Positions 33,551 to 43,306 of a DNA stretch of 64,000 nt are shown one piece after another. Origin of the DNA: Enterococcus sp. RIT-PI-f (GTDB taxonomy: Bacteria > Bacillota > Bacilli > Lactobacillales > Enterococcaceae); the NCBI RefSeq assembly GCF_001297065.1, contig NZ_LHOX01000008.1, forward strand, positions 1 to 64,000. The letters are read 5' to 3'. A program made the position numbers and the translations under genes. The first letter of the stretch is position 1; every line of letters starts with the position of its first letter. The notes beneath the pieces are model-generated. The model saw only the letters and a program-made list of their open reading frames with translations, had not been told where the DNA came from and did not search any database.

Positions 33551-33949
33551 ATGAATGTGAAAAATAAACTGAGGTGTTTGTTTTATGCACTTCTACTATG
33601 TTTTGGGGTGATCTTTTGTGCAACACCCGTTTTTGCTGAGGAAGAATCGGTCATAGAGACCAATGGCATTGTCAGCTTCTATGGGGAGGTCGACTATGAA
33701 GGAGATCCTAAGCCAGAACCGCCTACAATCCAGGTTGTAATGCCGAAGGATGATCAAAAGCCAAAGCAGCCTGATGGTGGATCAAGTACAAAACCTGGCG
33801 GAAAATTGCCCCAACTGAACCAAATCAGTAATGTACTTTGGTTGGTCGGCATTATTTTTATTTTATTCGTCACACGAAAGGCATTAAGGAACAAAAAGAA
33901 CAATGTCCAATTACAGTTATCCAATGAAAGAAACATAAGAACGAACTAA
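33551..33949 (+). CDS. Small surface protein of WxL cluster 2 with degenerate sorting motif
   Basis: Encodes 132 residues from ATG 33551 (AAAGGGGGA upstream). Signal peptide cut near VFA-EEE, then the ETNGIVSFYGEVDYEGD block that parallels the small LPXTG protein at 22705, a Pro/Lys-rich linker, and KLPQLNQ, a membrane segment (VLWLVGIIFILFVT) and the basic tail RKALRNKKN. The usual LPXTG has become LPQLN, so ordinary sortase A should not recognise it; it may stay in the membrane, or be handled by another sortase. First gene of the second WxL operon, 15 bases before the next. Confidence 0.8.
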   Translation: MNVKNKLRCLFYALLLCFGVIFCATPVFAEEESVIETNGIVSFYGEVDYEGDPKPEPPTIQVVMPKDDQKPKQPDGGSSTKPGGKLPQLNQISNVLWLVGIIFILFVTRKALRNKKNNVQLQLSNERNIRTN

Positions 33950-33963
33950 AGGAGAATGAAGAG

Positions 33964-34785
33964 ATGAAATTTGTAAAACTAGCAGCAGTATCGGCATTAA
34001 CAGCAGGTTTAGTAGGTGGCAGTATCGTAGCGCGTGCTGCGGAAGAGGATCGGTCATTAAACACAGAAGGTACAGTAGAATTCCGTGAGGCCGATGATGA
34101 CAACAGTGAAACAGTTGATCCAGAACCTGGACCAGAAGAAGTGATTATTCCTGGTACCCAACAAGGTGCGTTTGCCATGGCATATGTAGGCAACTATGAC
34201 TTTGGGACCCGTCCGAATTCAGCATTGAATCAAAGTTACAATGCAGCGGCTTGGTGGTTTGATATTGACCCAGATTCAGAAGATTATCCAGAACCTGATA
34301 TGGATGCTGATTGGGTAAATGAGGCAGCGGGCACAGCTGCACGTCCACAATTTGCACAAGTTAGAGATTTGCGTTCTGAATTGACGGGCTGGGGCTTGTC
34401 AGTCACACAAACTGAAGATTTTAAGGCAGGTACCAGAGTATTAACTGGTGCACAAATCACTTTCAAAGATGCAACTGTACAAAATACAAGCAATGAAGAA
34501 GACGCGCTTACCGTTCATAAGAATGGTTTCACGTTAATGCCTAAGGTAACAAGAACGATCATGAGTGCTTCTGAAGATAATGGATTTGGGTTAAGTACTG
34601 TGATGTGGGGATCAAAACAAAATTTTGATTATAAAGATCTCGATGTTAAAGGCCATGCATCCAATCCTGCCGTTCAATTACATGTACCAGGTTCCACACG
34701 TACCTATACAGATGAAGCATATAAAACAATTTTAGACTGGACTTTGACAAGTACACCAGGAAATATCGTTGAAGATACTATCTAA
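33964..34785 (+). CDS. WxL-domain surface protein, cluster 2
   Basis: Encodes 273 residues: signal peptide (cut near ARA-AEE), an acidic linker without the Pro-Thr-Asp repeats of the cluster 1 paralogues, the block GAFAMAYVGNYDFG, then TGWGLSV and the terminal TILDWTLTSTPG. Both WxL motifs are intact. The start has AAAGGAG upstream. It is followed by a terminator-like hairpin at 34820, so it is expressed partly independently of the genes after it. It probably anchors non-covalently to peptidoglycan. Confidence 0.92.
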   Translation: MKFVKLAAVSALTAGLVGGSIVARAAEEDRSLNTEGTVEFREADDDNSETVDPEPGPEEVIIPGTQQGAFAMAYVGNYDFGTRPNSALNQSYNAAAWWFDIDPDSEDYPEPDMDADWVNEAAGTAARPQFAQVRDLRSELTGWGLSVTQTEDFKAGTRVLTGAQITFKDATVQNTSNEEDALTVHKNGFTLMPKVTRTIMSASEDNGFGLSTVMWGSKQNFDYKDLDVKGHASNPAVQLHVPGSTRTYTDEAYKTILDWTLTSTPGNIVEDTI

Positions 34786-34819
34786 TGTGTGCTAAGAACA
34801 ATCGATGATCACAACACAT

Positions 34820-34859
34820 AGCAACAGTGCAATGTTCGTTTGCATTGTTGCTTTTTTTG
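34820..34859 (+). terminator. Intra-operon terminator or attenuator in WxL cluster 2
   Basis: 13-bp arms 34820-34832 and 34840-34852 (AGCAACAGTGCAA, one G-U) followed by TTTTTTTG. It lies between the WxL gene and the WxL-interacting gene and would lower expression of the last two genes. Confidence 0.8.
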
Positions 34860-34879
34860 AAAGGGGAATTTTTTTTTAC

Positions 34880-35974
34880 ATGATGAAACTACTGCGTATT
34901 CCGCTCGTCAAAGTTTTACTCTTTATTGTCTGCTTTATTGGTGGAATAGTGAGTTTTTCTTCAGATGTTTTTGCAAATGGGGAACTGAATTTCAGTGTAC
35001 GCGCAGTCCCGCCGGCAACACAATTTGGTGAGGGCAAAAGCTATTTTGACGTGGAACTATTGCCGGAAGAAACAGAGGACTTGGTTTTGGTGATACGAAA
35101 TGTCCGAGACCACCCCATCGATGTCAATGTGACGGTTCATACTGCCTACACCAATGTACATGGTGTGGTGGAATATGGTGCGGATAGTAAGGAACCAGAT
35201 CCAACCCTTGTCCATGAGATGAAAGATCTTTTGGCACCGCCAAGTGAAGCCATCACATTTGATGCCTTTGAAGAAAAAGAAGTTGTCGTCAAGCTACATA
35301 TGCCTAAAGAAGAAGTCACTGGATTGATGGTTGGGGGCATCAGATTGTATGAAGAAACGGAAGATGATCCGGAAGACGATGCGGATAACGGGATGGTCGT
35401 CAAAAATACATTTTCATACGTTGTGGGGGTTGTAGCAAGCAATTCTCGCACCCAAACGATAACACCGGAGCTTGAACTCTTGACTGTATTTGCGGATCAG
35501 CTCAATTATCGAAATGTCTTTAGTGCCAATATTCAAAATTTCTTGCCGACATTTACCAATGAATTACAGGTTGAAGCGTCTGTTCGTCTGGCAGATTCTG
35601 ATGAAGTATTGTATGAAGCTGCTGAAGAGAAGATGCAAATGGCGCCGAATTCCAATTTCAAATTTCCAATACCCTTGAATGGCGCGCGTTTTGTCAGCGG
35701 TACCTATGTGCTGGATATGACAGCACGTTCTGGAAAGAATGAGTGGACTTGGGAAGAAACTTTTGAAGTCACTGCGGAGGAAGCGAGAAGACTGAATCGG
35801 TCAGATGTCTCAATTGAACAAACCAATTGGTGGTGGATCATCGCAGGTGTGACCGTTGGTGTAATCATCAGCTGGCTTGCCTACAATACCTACAAAAACA
35901 AGAAACTTTTAACACAAAGTCAAGCAATCGATCATGATCCTCTTTCTGAGGAAAGAAATCATAATAAGGAGTAA
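34880..35974 (+). CDS. WxL-interacting protein (DUF916 + DUF3324), cluster 2
   Basis: Encodes 364 residues: signal peptide (LFIVCFIGGIVSFSSDVFA), DUF916 (LNFSVRAVPPATQFGEGKSYFDVEL), DUF3324 (GMVVKNTFSYVVGVVA), C-terminal membrane helix (WWWIIAGVTVGVIISWLAY) and the cytoplasmic tail YKNKK. Clearly homologous to the protein at 25384 and with the same position relative to its WxL partners. It should scaffold WxL proteins at the membrane. ATG 34880 and 34883 are both possible, with AAGGGG 13 bases upstream of the first. It is closely spaced (5 bases) before the giant WxL gene. Confidence 0.92.
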   Translation: MMKLLRIPLVKVLLFIVCFIGGIVSFSSDVFANGELNFSVRAVPPATQFGEGKSYFDVELLPEETEDLVLVIRNVRDHPIDVNVTVHTAYTNVHGVVEYGADSKEPDPTLVHEMKDLLAPPSEAITFDAFEEKEVVVKLHMPKEEVTGLMVGGIRLYEETEDDPEDDADNGMVVKNTFSYVVGVVASNSRTQTITPELELLTVFADQLNYRNVFSANIQNFLPTFTNELQVEASVRLADSDEVLYEAAEEKMQMAPNSNFKFPIPLNGARFVSGTYVLDMTARSGKNEWTWEETFEVTAEEARRLNRSDVSIEQTNWWWIIAGVTVGVIISWLAYNTYKNKKLLTQSQAIDHDPLSEERNHNKE

Positions 35975-35978
35975 GCCT

Positions 35979-38900
35979 ATGAACCATAAAGTACGGAGAA
36001 GGGTCACGAAAGCAACGCTCACTGTGTTAGCGATTTCTTCTCTAGGGAACCCAATAATAGCAATAGCAGAAACGATAGATTTTAATGGGTTATCTTTCAA
36101 TCTTATGTCGAATCAAGAGCAACCTGTCGAAGATACGGCAGCGGCTTCTTTTTCGTTTGCACAGAATCGATTCATTGTCACGAAGAACGAGATTACGACG
36201 ATCCCATTTCAGAGTACGGTGGAAGTCAATGAAGTTTCCTTTGAGCTTCCAGAACATGTACACATGAGTGAGGAAGATTTACCATTTAATCTAAAGGCAT
36301 CCAAGGATCAAGCAACCAATCAATGGACGTTGACTGCAGCTGAAGCCACAAAAAGATTTGCTTTACCTGTGGTTTTTGCTGCAGAAGGGTCATTTCCTAT
36401 CACAGTAGGCGATGGAGAAACCACTGTCGATGTTCGTTCAATAGACACAAATTCTTCAAGCGAACAACTACAGGCAGTACCAGAAAATGATGCTGCGCCA
36501 GTCGTTGAGGGCAGTGAAGACCTTGCGAATCGGCATGCGGTACTGTTTGATGGCAGTTCGAGTACAGTGGGAAACCGTCACGATTTTATGGAAGCACTCT
36601 CTGATCAACGTGTGTCAAAAATCATCTTAGAAAATGATATAAATATTCAATTCATTGTTAGTTCTGAAAACTTGGATATTCAGCGGCCGTTGATTATTGA
36701 TGGCCAGAATCAATATACCCTAGATTTAGGAACCGCGCAATTACGCTTAATGAATACAACAGAAAACAAGACACTTAGACTCGAAAATATCTTTCTAGAC
36801 AAAACAGATTCGGCTGCTTATATCATCAGTGAAAATGCCGCTGAAAACTGGGAGCTTCAATTAGCTGGTATAGCGAAATCTCAGTCTAGTATTCAAAATT
36901 TTAGAATTGCGACAATCCCGGAAGCAACAACGAGAATCACAGATGGTACAAGTATGTTTGCGAGTACGGTGGATCTGAATGGGGCTTTCATCACAACCAA
37001 AGAATTTATCATGGAGAACAATGCCAAGATGGAACTTTCAAGTGTTCAACATACGGGTTTGGCGTTTACAAGAGAAAATGCAAAGATGATTGTTAAAGAT
37101 GGTGCGCATTTGCATATGAAATTAGACGGTCGATCTGAGCAGCAAAACGCCGTTCAATTTACGCAGCAAAACGCAACACTTGCCATTCAAAACGGCGGTA
37201 AAATTGACATTCAGGCCGAGGGTTCAGGTTCAAGCACGTCGAATGCCGTTTTAGGAAATAATATTGCTATGAGAGGTGCGCATTCATTGATTGAGATTGA
37301 TGGAGGAGAACTTGTCACGACCAATACAGGTAGGCATAACATCATTTTTGATGGAGATTCTTCTTCTCTTTCCGTTTCGAATGGGGGTATATTAAAAACA
37401 CAATCTGGCATAGGAACATCTATTTATGGAGGGAAAGACGAAAATTCTTTGCTTTTTGGGACAGATGCTACTGTAGAGATTGTTACGAATAGCGGTAGAG
37501 GGATTCATCTATTGGGTCGCAAATCAGACATCCACATTCAAGATGCCAAAAACGTCTCTGTGAAATCCACCTCAGGTGATCGCATCACAATGTCCGGTAG
37601 TCTGCCTATTCTTCATATTGAAAATAGTCATGTAGACTTGACCTCAGATACTGGAGCCGGAATTATACTCCTTTCAAATGAATCCGAAATGATCGTGGAT
37701 AATAGTCAGCTCAGCGTAACGAATACTGGGAATTTGACTAACGGGATGAATCAATTTGATGGCGAGCAGTCAAGTTTAAAGATTATGAATGGATCTATTG
37801 TCAATATGACGGGGGCACTGACAGGAACGAACGTTGCGAATGGTTTGCTGTTGTTTAGGAAGAAAGATGCCTCTGTTGAAATCACGAATGAATCAGAAGT
37901 GAATCTAACCGTTACGAATGGGTCAGGAAAAGGCATGCAATTGATTCAAGAAAATGCCACTATCGAGATCAAGCATGCGACAGTAAATGTGGAAACGAAT
38001 AGTGGTTTTGCCATCGATCTTAACAGTGATCATGCAAAAATAATGCTGGATAACGGGCAGCTGCATACAACATCTAATCATGCAGGTCAGGCCGTTTCTT
38101 TAAAAGGGTTAGAGGCTAGACTTGCTTTAGACAATGAGAGTATTATGACTGTGTTTAGTACAGAAAGTGACAAACCCAATATTTTGATAGAGGGGATGAA
38201 AAGTGGCGTAGATCTATCAAATCATTCCAAGCTGTCTGCAACATTACCTAGCAGTGATAGCACAACGTCGATTGATCTAACATCAAAAGAGGTACAAAAA
38301 GAACATACTTCTACTGATAGGAACTTCATCTATATATTAGGAGATAAAACATCCTTCAATGTATCCAAAGGTTCTAGTGTTGATATTGAACTCACTTCTG
38401 GAATTAAAAGAGGGATAAGGTTGCAAGGCGATGACGCTTCATTTGAAATATCTGAAGGCGGCGATGTGCGTGTTGCGACACAGTCTGCAACTGCCATCCA
38501 GTTAAACGGTAATCGGGTGAAAATGATAGCTAAAAACGAGGGTACGCGTTTAGCGGCTTCAAGTAATTATGTTGCGTCCATCTTAAATGGTGTGTCTACT
38601 GTGAAGTTAGGGGAAGAAGATGAGGATATCAGTGTAGAAGAACCAATTGTCGATCTTTCAGATGGTGCAATGGTCGAGTTTTCAGCGAATTCCTCCTCTG
38701 CAATGGTAGTGCAAGGACTAAATGGAAAACTGAATGTACGGAGTGGCGCAAACTTTTCATTGGAAGCGGAAGCTTCAGGAGAGCTTGCAGGGGAAACTGA
38801 TTATAATGATCGTAATGCCAATGCAACGTTAAGATTTATGCGCTCTGGTGTAAACAATACAGGCACGACCCACGGTGGCTATCGCTTCAATATAGATGGG

Positions 38901-40922
38901 GGTGTGATGTCCGTTACCAAAAACGGTGGAAATCCTGGGGGATCTGGACAAATGGCTCCTGCGATCCGCATGTGGGGCAGCGACAATCAAGTCAAAGTCA
39001 GCAATGGAGGACGCTTCTTGATTGTGAATGAAGGTAGTGGTATACCCCATGACGGCAACGCTGGTGGCGGCAATCAAGGGATTCACTATACATCTGGTAC
39101 GAAAAATGGATTTACGGTGACTGATCCTGGATCGGAAGTCAGAATTTATGCCGACTATGGTCCAGCGCTTGATATGAGTGAAGCCAAAGTTGCTGGTACG
39201 ATTGGCCCAGTGTCAGGCAGTGGGGAAGATGGTGGGGATGGTCGTATCGAAGTCAACAATCTTGGTTACTTTGAAGCGGTTGGTCGAACCGAATCTGAAA
39301 ATGCTGGGATCTTCCGTGGAAAGATCACGGAAATCTACTTTAACAATCCATTGTTCATGAACTACCGAAACAATCGTGTTGGCGGTGGAAATGTATTCAG
39401 CAATGCGGCAGGCTCTATTCTAGAAGCAAAATCGAGTGATTTTGCTGTGTGGAAGAAAGGGGCCGATTTGGATGGTGATCCTCACTTAGCTTATAGCAAT
39501 TTGGATTATACCTTCACAGGCTCAAATTTAGCGGTGCTTTCTTCGATTGAACCACAAGATGGATTTGATTTTGAAGCATTTGGTCAATCTGGAATGGCTT
39601 CTTATGCCCGATTGAGCTCAAATAATGCCCGTTGGTCGATTTTGACTGAACTAAGAGTGCCGACAAATGCAGATAAAAAAATCCATGGGCAAGTCGACAT
39701 GCCGGTTGGGATCTATGATTCTAGACCTGCATGGCAAGATGAAGTCAAAGTCACTGTTGAAATCGAACGCAATGGCGAAACGATCCAAACGTTTGAAACA
39801 TTTACCCAGGGACACACAAATGAGCGTCCTGGCATCAGCATATACGGTGAAGCAGCACGTGGTGGGTTATTTGAAATAGAATTGGATGATTATTTGCAAG
39901 CTGGAGATGTTGTCCGCGTCTCCGACTTAGAGGTAATGGCTGGCGCCATTCAAGATGGCTTTGAACATATTTTTGATGTGGATAAGGTCACTGTCTTTCC
40001 AATCGTTCCGCCAACACCCGCTACCTTTGCAGGCACAACGATACCAGCAAATGCTGCGGTGTTAACAGGAACAACGGATAATCCTGAAGTCGAGATTACC
40101 ATCACCCATAATGGACAGCCTGTCGCGATCGATGCTATCGACGTGAGTGGGTATGACAATCAATTTGCGATCCCGATTGATCACCTATCCCTATCGGTTG
40201 GTGATGAGATCCAAGTTTTCTTGCGTGATCAACATGGTTCTGCGCTGCGTGCAGGTGTTGTTGCACCGCCAATTACCAACAACGATATAGGGAATATCAA
40301 CCCTGTAGAAACACTTGACTTTAGAGATGCTGCGTTCCCACCGGCGGCTACCTTGATTGTCGGTGAGATGGTTGAAGGTGAACTTACGATCGATAGAGCA
40401 ACAAATTGGGACTTTGGACAACATCCGTTAACTTCTAAAGCAATGACTTATGGTGCCTTACCGGTTTCAACGCAAGCAGGTGAGGAAACAGCCACACAAG
40501 CAAACTTTGTTCAAATAACTGATGCTAGAGCGACATCAGAAATATCGAGCTGGAGTTTATATGTAAGTCAATGTAATCAATTTTCAAGTACGAATGACAC
40601 GGATAACCACGAATTGACTGGCGCACAATTAAGTTGGAAAAATGGCCGCGTGCATTCAAGCACAGGACAATCAGCCAGTGAAAACAACTTTGGTATTGTA
40701 CGAACGAGTGGTAAATTAATGCCAGGCGGCGATAGTATTCAATTGATCAGTACGAATATGAATAGCGACAAAGGCACATGGTACTATAGTTTTGGAGATG
40801 AGACAACGAAAGACAGTAGTATTTCTTTAGAAATACCTAGTGGGTCAAAGACAAGAGGCGCACGATACACAACAACGATCAATTACTCATTTAACGCTGT
40901 CCCTCCAGATTGTATCGAATAA
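35979..40922 (+). CDS. Giant WxL-type surface protein with beta-helix body, cluster 2
   Basis: Encodes 1,647 residues from ATG 35979 (AAGGAG at seven bases). Signal peptide cut near AIA-ETI, then an N-terminal globular part and a long beta-helix built of repeats with Asn-Ala/Asp-Gly turns (MELSSVQHTG, AKMIVKDGAHLHMKLDG, ATIEIKHATVNVETNSG). Two Ig-like segments follow (residues about 1240-1420, VTVEIERNGETIQ, EITITHNGQPVAID). The C-terminal domain resembles WxL: ISSWSLYV is intact, but the last motif is INYSFNAVP rather than the usual W-x-L. It has a single Cys in SQCNQF and another at the C-terminus (PDCIE). Likely a wall-bound adhesin. Confidence 0.85.
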   Translation: MNHKVRRRVTKATLTVLAISSLGNPIIAIAETIDFNGLSFNLMSNQEQPVEDTAAASFSFAQNRFIVTKNEITTIPFQSTVEVNEVSFELPEHVHMSEEDLPFNLKASKDQATNQWTLTAAEATKRFALPVVFAAEGSFPITVGDGETTVDVRSIDTNSSSEQLQAVPENDAAPVVEGSEDLANRHAVLFDGSSSTVGNRHDFMEALSDQRVSKIILENDINIQFIVSSENLDIQRPLIIDGQNQYTLDLGTAQLRLMNTTENKTLRLENIFLDKTDSAAYIISENAAENWELQLAGIAKSQSSIQNFRIATIPEATTRITDGTSMFASTVDLNGAFITTKEFIMENNAKMELSSVQHTGLAFTRENAKMIVKDGAHLHMKLDGRSEQQNAVQFTQQNATLAIQNGGKIDIQAEGSGSSTSNAVLGNNIAMRGAHSLIEIDGGELVTTNTGRHNIIFDGDSSSLSVSNGGILKTQSGIGTSIYGGKDENSLLFGTDATVEIVTNSGRGIHLLGRKSDIHIQDAKNVSVKSTSGDRITMSGSLPILHIENSHVDLTSDTGAGIILLSNESEMIVDNSQLSVTNTGNLTNGMNQFDGEQSSLKIMNGSIVNMTGALTGTNVANGLLLFRKKDASVEITNESEVNLTVTNGSGKGMQLIQENATIEIKHATVNVETNSGFAIDLNSDHAKIMLDNGQLHTTSNHAGQAVSLKGLEARLALDNESIMTVFSTESDKPNILIEGMKSGVDLSNHSKLSATLPSSDSTTSIDLTSKEVQKEHTSTDRNFIYILGDKTSFNVSKGSSVDIELTSGIKRGIRLQGDDASFEISEGGDVRVATQSATAIQLNGNRVKMIAKNEGTRLAASSNYVASILNGVSTVKLGEEDEDISVEEPIVDLSDGAMVEFSANSSSAMVVQGLNGKLNVRSGANFSLEAEASGELAGETDYNDRNANATLRFMRSGVNNTGTTHGGYRFNIDGGVMSVTKNGGNPGGSGQMAPAIRMWGSDNQVKVSNGGRFLIVNEGSGIPHDGNAGGGNQGIHYTSGTKNGFTVTDPGSEVRIYADYGPALDMSEAKVAGTIGPVSGSGEDGGDGRIEVNNLGYFEAVGRTESENAGIFRGKITEIYFNNPLFMNYRNNRVGGGNVFSNAAGSILEAKSSDFAVWKKGADLDGDPHLAYSNLDYTFTGSNLAVLSSIEPQDGFDFEAFGQSGMASYARLSSNNARWSILTELRVPTNADKKIHGQVDMPVGIYDSRPAWQDEVKVTVEIERNGETIQTFETFTQGHTNERPGISIYGEAARGGLFEIELDDYLQAGDVVRVSDLEVMAGAIQDGFEHIFDVDKVTVFPIVPPTPATFAGTTIPANAAVLTGTTDNPEVEITITHNGQPVAIDAIDVSGYDNQFAIPIDHLSLSVGDEIQVFLRDQHGSALRAGVVAPPITNNDIGNINPVETLDFRDAAFPPAATLIVGEMVEGELTIDRATNWDFGQHPLTSKAMTYGALPVSTQAGEETATQANFVQITDARATSEISSWSLYVSQCNQFSSTNDTDNHELTGAQLSWKNGRVHSSTGQSASENNFGIVRTSGKLMPGGDSIQLISTNMNSDKGTWYYSFGDETTKDSSISLEIPSGSKTRGARYTTTINYSFNAVPPDCIE

Positions 40923-40928
40923 TATATA

Positions 40929-40980
40929 AAAGGATTTCACGGACATTCAGCATGAATGCTTTGTGAAATCCCTTATATTT
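40929..40980 (+). terminator. Terminator of WxL cluster 2
   Basis: Arms 40929-40940 and 40963-40974 (AAAGGATTTCAC, one G-U), plus an inner pairing around CATTCAGCATGAATG, followed by TATATTTGTTT. Confidence 0.75.
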
Positions 40981-41004
40981 GTTTATTTAAGAAAAAGAAT
41001 AAAA

Positions 41005-41040
41005 ATACACTATCAGATAGAGAAATATCTGATAGTGTAT
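41005..41040. terminator. Perfect hairpin between convergent genes
   Basis: 15-bp perfect arms 41005-41019 and 41026-41040 (ATACACTATCAGATA) followed on both strands by T-rich sequence. It likely ends the Mga-like gene that stops at 41072. Confidence 0.8.
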
Positions 41041-41071
41041 CTTTAAAACTGAATGAATACTTTTTATGCGA

Positions 41072-42577
41072 TTAAGTCACTAGAATGGAGGCATCGATAC
41101 GGGGGAAATTGGGCAAGATATTTGGATTTATTCTTTGTAGGAGTCTTGCCCAATCCGTTGAATCAGGAACTGTTTTTAGTAGAAAGCATTCTAAATTTAA
41201 AAAAGGCAACGAAAGATATTCATGATAGTTTGTCACTAAGAGGTCGATTTGCTTATCCTTAATAAATGATTCACATAGCTCACTAGGTCCAAGAATATGA
41301 ATATTTTGCAATTTTCCAAAATATTTTTTGACCCAAGAGGTGATATATTGATTGATATATTCATTGCCTTCAATCGCGAAAGCAATATTTAAAGTCGTAT
41401 GCCAATACTGTTCTTTGATCGTTTCTGAGTAAAGTGTCAAACTCGTGCAAATGTCATCTAATAATGTGTGATGAAATAAGGTGCTAAATTGTTGGCTGTT
41501 TTGTAAAAATATTCTGTTTTTTTGATAAGCATGGGGAAAAATAGCCTTGGCATAGTCATTGGTGTCTTGTATATTTTTATTGCTGTTTTCAGATAGTAAA
41601 CAACGCAACTTGATAGATGTAAAAAATGCCTCCAAAAGTACGAGATCTTGCTTTTTATTCAGCGAATGGTCAGTCATGCTTGTGCGAAATTCATTGGCAA
41701 GGGTTTTTATTTCCCCCCACTTATTGTATCGTAAGCAAAAATATTCTTCTTGCTGAGGAAAATCGATTTTTCTGCGACAAAGGATCGATACATACATGAA
41801 AACGATTTCGTCTTCTGGTACAACAAGCTGAAAAGTTTCTTCAATGGTTTTGACTGCGGGTAAAATGTTGACATATTCCGGATCTTGCTGGACCAATGCC
41901 TTTAATTCTGGATGGATGGTCACCTCCAAACCACAAAGAATCCTTTCAATGGATAAGTAGAGCAAATAGCTAAAGAAACCGAAGGATGATGCTGTTTCTT
42001 CCGTTGCTGCAAATTGATTGCTGATTTGAAGAACAGACTCTTGGACAGCGATGGATGGAAAAACGGTGTGGGGAGTAATGTCTGACTCATAGTAAAAGGC
42101 AAAATAAAAGTAGCGGATGTCAGCTTCTGAACCATTTAAATTCACGGGATTTAGATCTAGCGTTATATTGAATGCTTGGACTTCTTTCGTGATGCTTTTC
42201 AGATATTTGATCATCGTACTTTCAGACACATGAAAATAATCTGCCCATTCATAGATTGATAACAATTCATTAAAAAACATGCGTTCAAGAATAACAAACA
42301 AAGGTTCATCTTCTAAAATGCTGCTTTTTTTATCAATGTATTCTTCGGAATTATGTATGTTCAATGTGTACCCTTGTTTTGAAGAAATAATATGTGCAAC
42401 TTTGCCTAAATAGTCTCTGAGATAATTGATATCTGTAATGATTGTTCGCGCTGTATTTTTTGTAACTATTGTTAATCGTTGGGTGGAACAGATTGCGTGA
42501 TGTTCTAACTCATTTAATATTTGAATGAGGCGCAACGTCATTTTATCAGATACAAAATTTAACTGGAAATTTTTCAA
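41072..42577 (-). CDS. Mga-family transcriptional regulator, right flank of WxL cluster 2
   Basis: Encodes 501 residues and is a paralogue of the regulator at 31746 over its whole length: KNFQLNFVSDKMTLRLIQIL at the start, an HTH with TVITDINYLRDYL-like spacing, ITPHTVFPSIAVQESV in the PRD-like region and DLLVTNYHEYLSL...KTVPDSTDWARLLQRINP at the end. The two regulators point away from the other ends of cluster 2 and thus bracket it. The 5' region at 42578-42600 has AGGAGGT. No divergent intact gene lies upstream, so its own target may be the cluster to its left. Confidence 0.86.
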   Translation of the reverse strand: MKNFQLNFVSDKMTLRLIQILNELEHHAICSTQRLTIVTKNTARTIITDINYLRDYLGKVAHIISSKQGYTLNIHNSEEYIDKKSSILEDEPLFVILERMFFNELLSIYEWADYFHVSESTMIKYLKSITKEVQAFNITLDLNPVNLNGSEADIRYFYFAFYYESDITPHTVFPSIAVQESVLQISNQFAATEETASSFGFFSYLLYLSIERILCGLEVTIHPELKALVQQDPEYVNILPAVKTIEETFQLVVPEDEIVFMYVSILCRRKIDFPQQEEYFCLRYNKWGEIKTLANEFRTSMTDHSLNKKQDLVLLEAFFTSIKLRCLLSENSNKNIQDTNDYAKAIFPHAYQKNRIFLQNSQQFSTLFHHTLLDDICTSLTLYSETIKEQYWHTTLNIAFAIEGNEYINQYITSWVKKYFGKLQNIHILGPSELCESFIKDKQIDLLVTNYHEYLSLPFLNLECFLLKTVPDSTDWARLLQRINPNILPNFPRIDASILVT

Positions 42578-43306
42578 TCGATCAGATACCTCCTACTTCA
42601 AATATTATAAATATGAACAAACATTAAACCCTTCATTATGTATTAAACCTACTTTTGAGGATATCGACACATTGATTTTAAATAATCGCGTAGTTTTACA
42701 TGTTGAGTAACAATATCTTTTGGAAATTACATGTTATGCGTCAAATTACTTCAATTTCTAATATAATAACAAATTTTTTTGAAAATAAATAAGTGCGATT
42801 TTCACGTAACTCTGAAAAAACTGATTTGAAGATATGGGGTTGAAATGTATACTCCTATTTCTCCTATTTGAAGCATGAGCAAGTGAGAAAAAGCAGTTGG
42901 GGGAATTGAGGGCCATTCATTCGTAGTACTTGTGTCAAAAGTGCGCTTGTTACAAATAGGAAAGAAATAATGAACATCATATGGTCGGTATGTGAGTCAT
43001 GTGCGATCTAAATTATGAGGCATTACCCAAAGAACTAGATAATCGATGATTTATCTAAGGGAAGAAGACATCATGAAATTTAAAAGTTATTCAAATAATG
43101 AAAATTCATTATAAAAATGATTGGTATCGTTGGTAAAGATATGTCGGTTATGGATGTCATGCAGCGAAAAAAAATGATGTAGCGTTTTCTTTTGTTTTGG
43201 TTTCATCGGATTCCAGCAAACCATGGAATCAGCTTATTCTACGTAAAAATTTTATTTTATCAATACCTTACAAAAACACAATCCTCCACTGATTATAAGA
43301 ATGTAA
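42578..43306. other. Degraded intergenic region upstream of Mga-like gene
   Basis: No intact gene. The first 150 bases are the leader of the minus-strand Mga-like gene. Around 43018-43170 short coding-like pieces occur on the plus strand, for example a 21-codon frame reading IGIVGKDMSVMDVMQRKK near 43119, which resembles a fragment of an ABC-type membrane protein. Together with the next entry they suggest a decayed operon. Confidence 0.35.
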
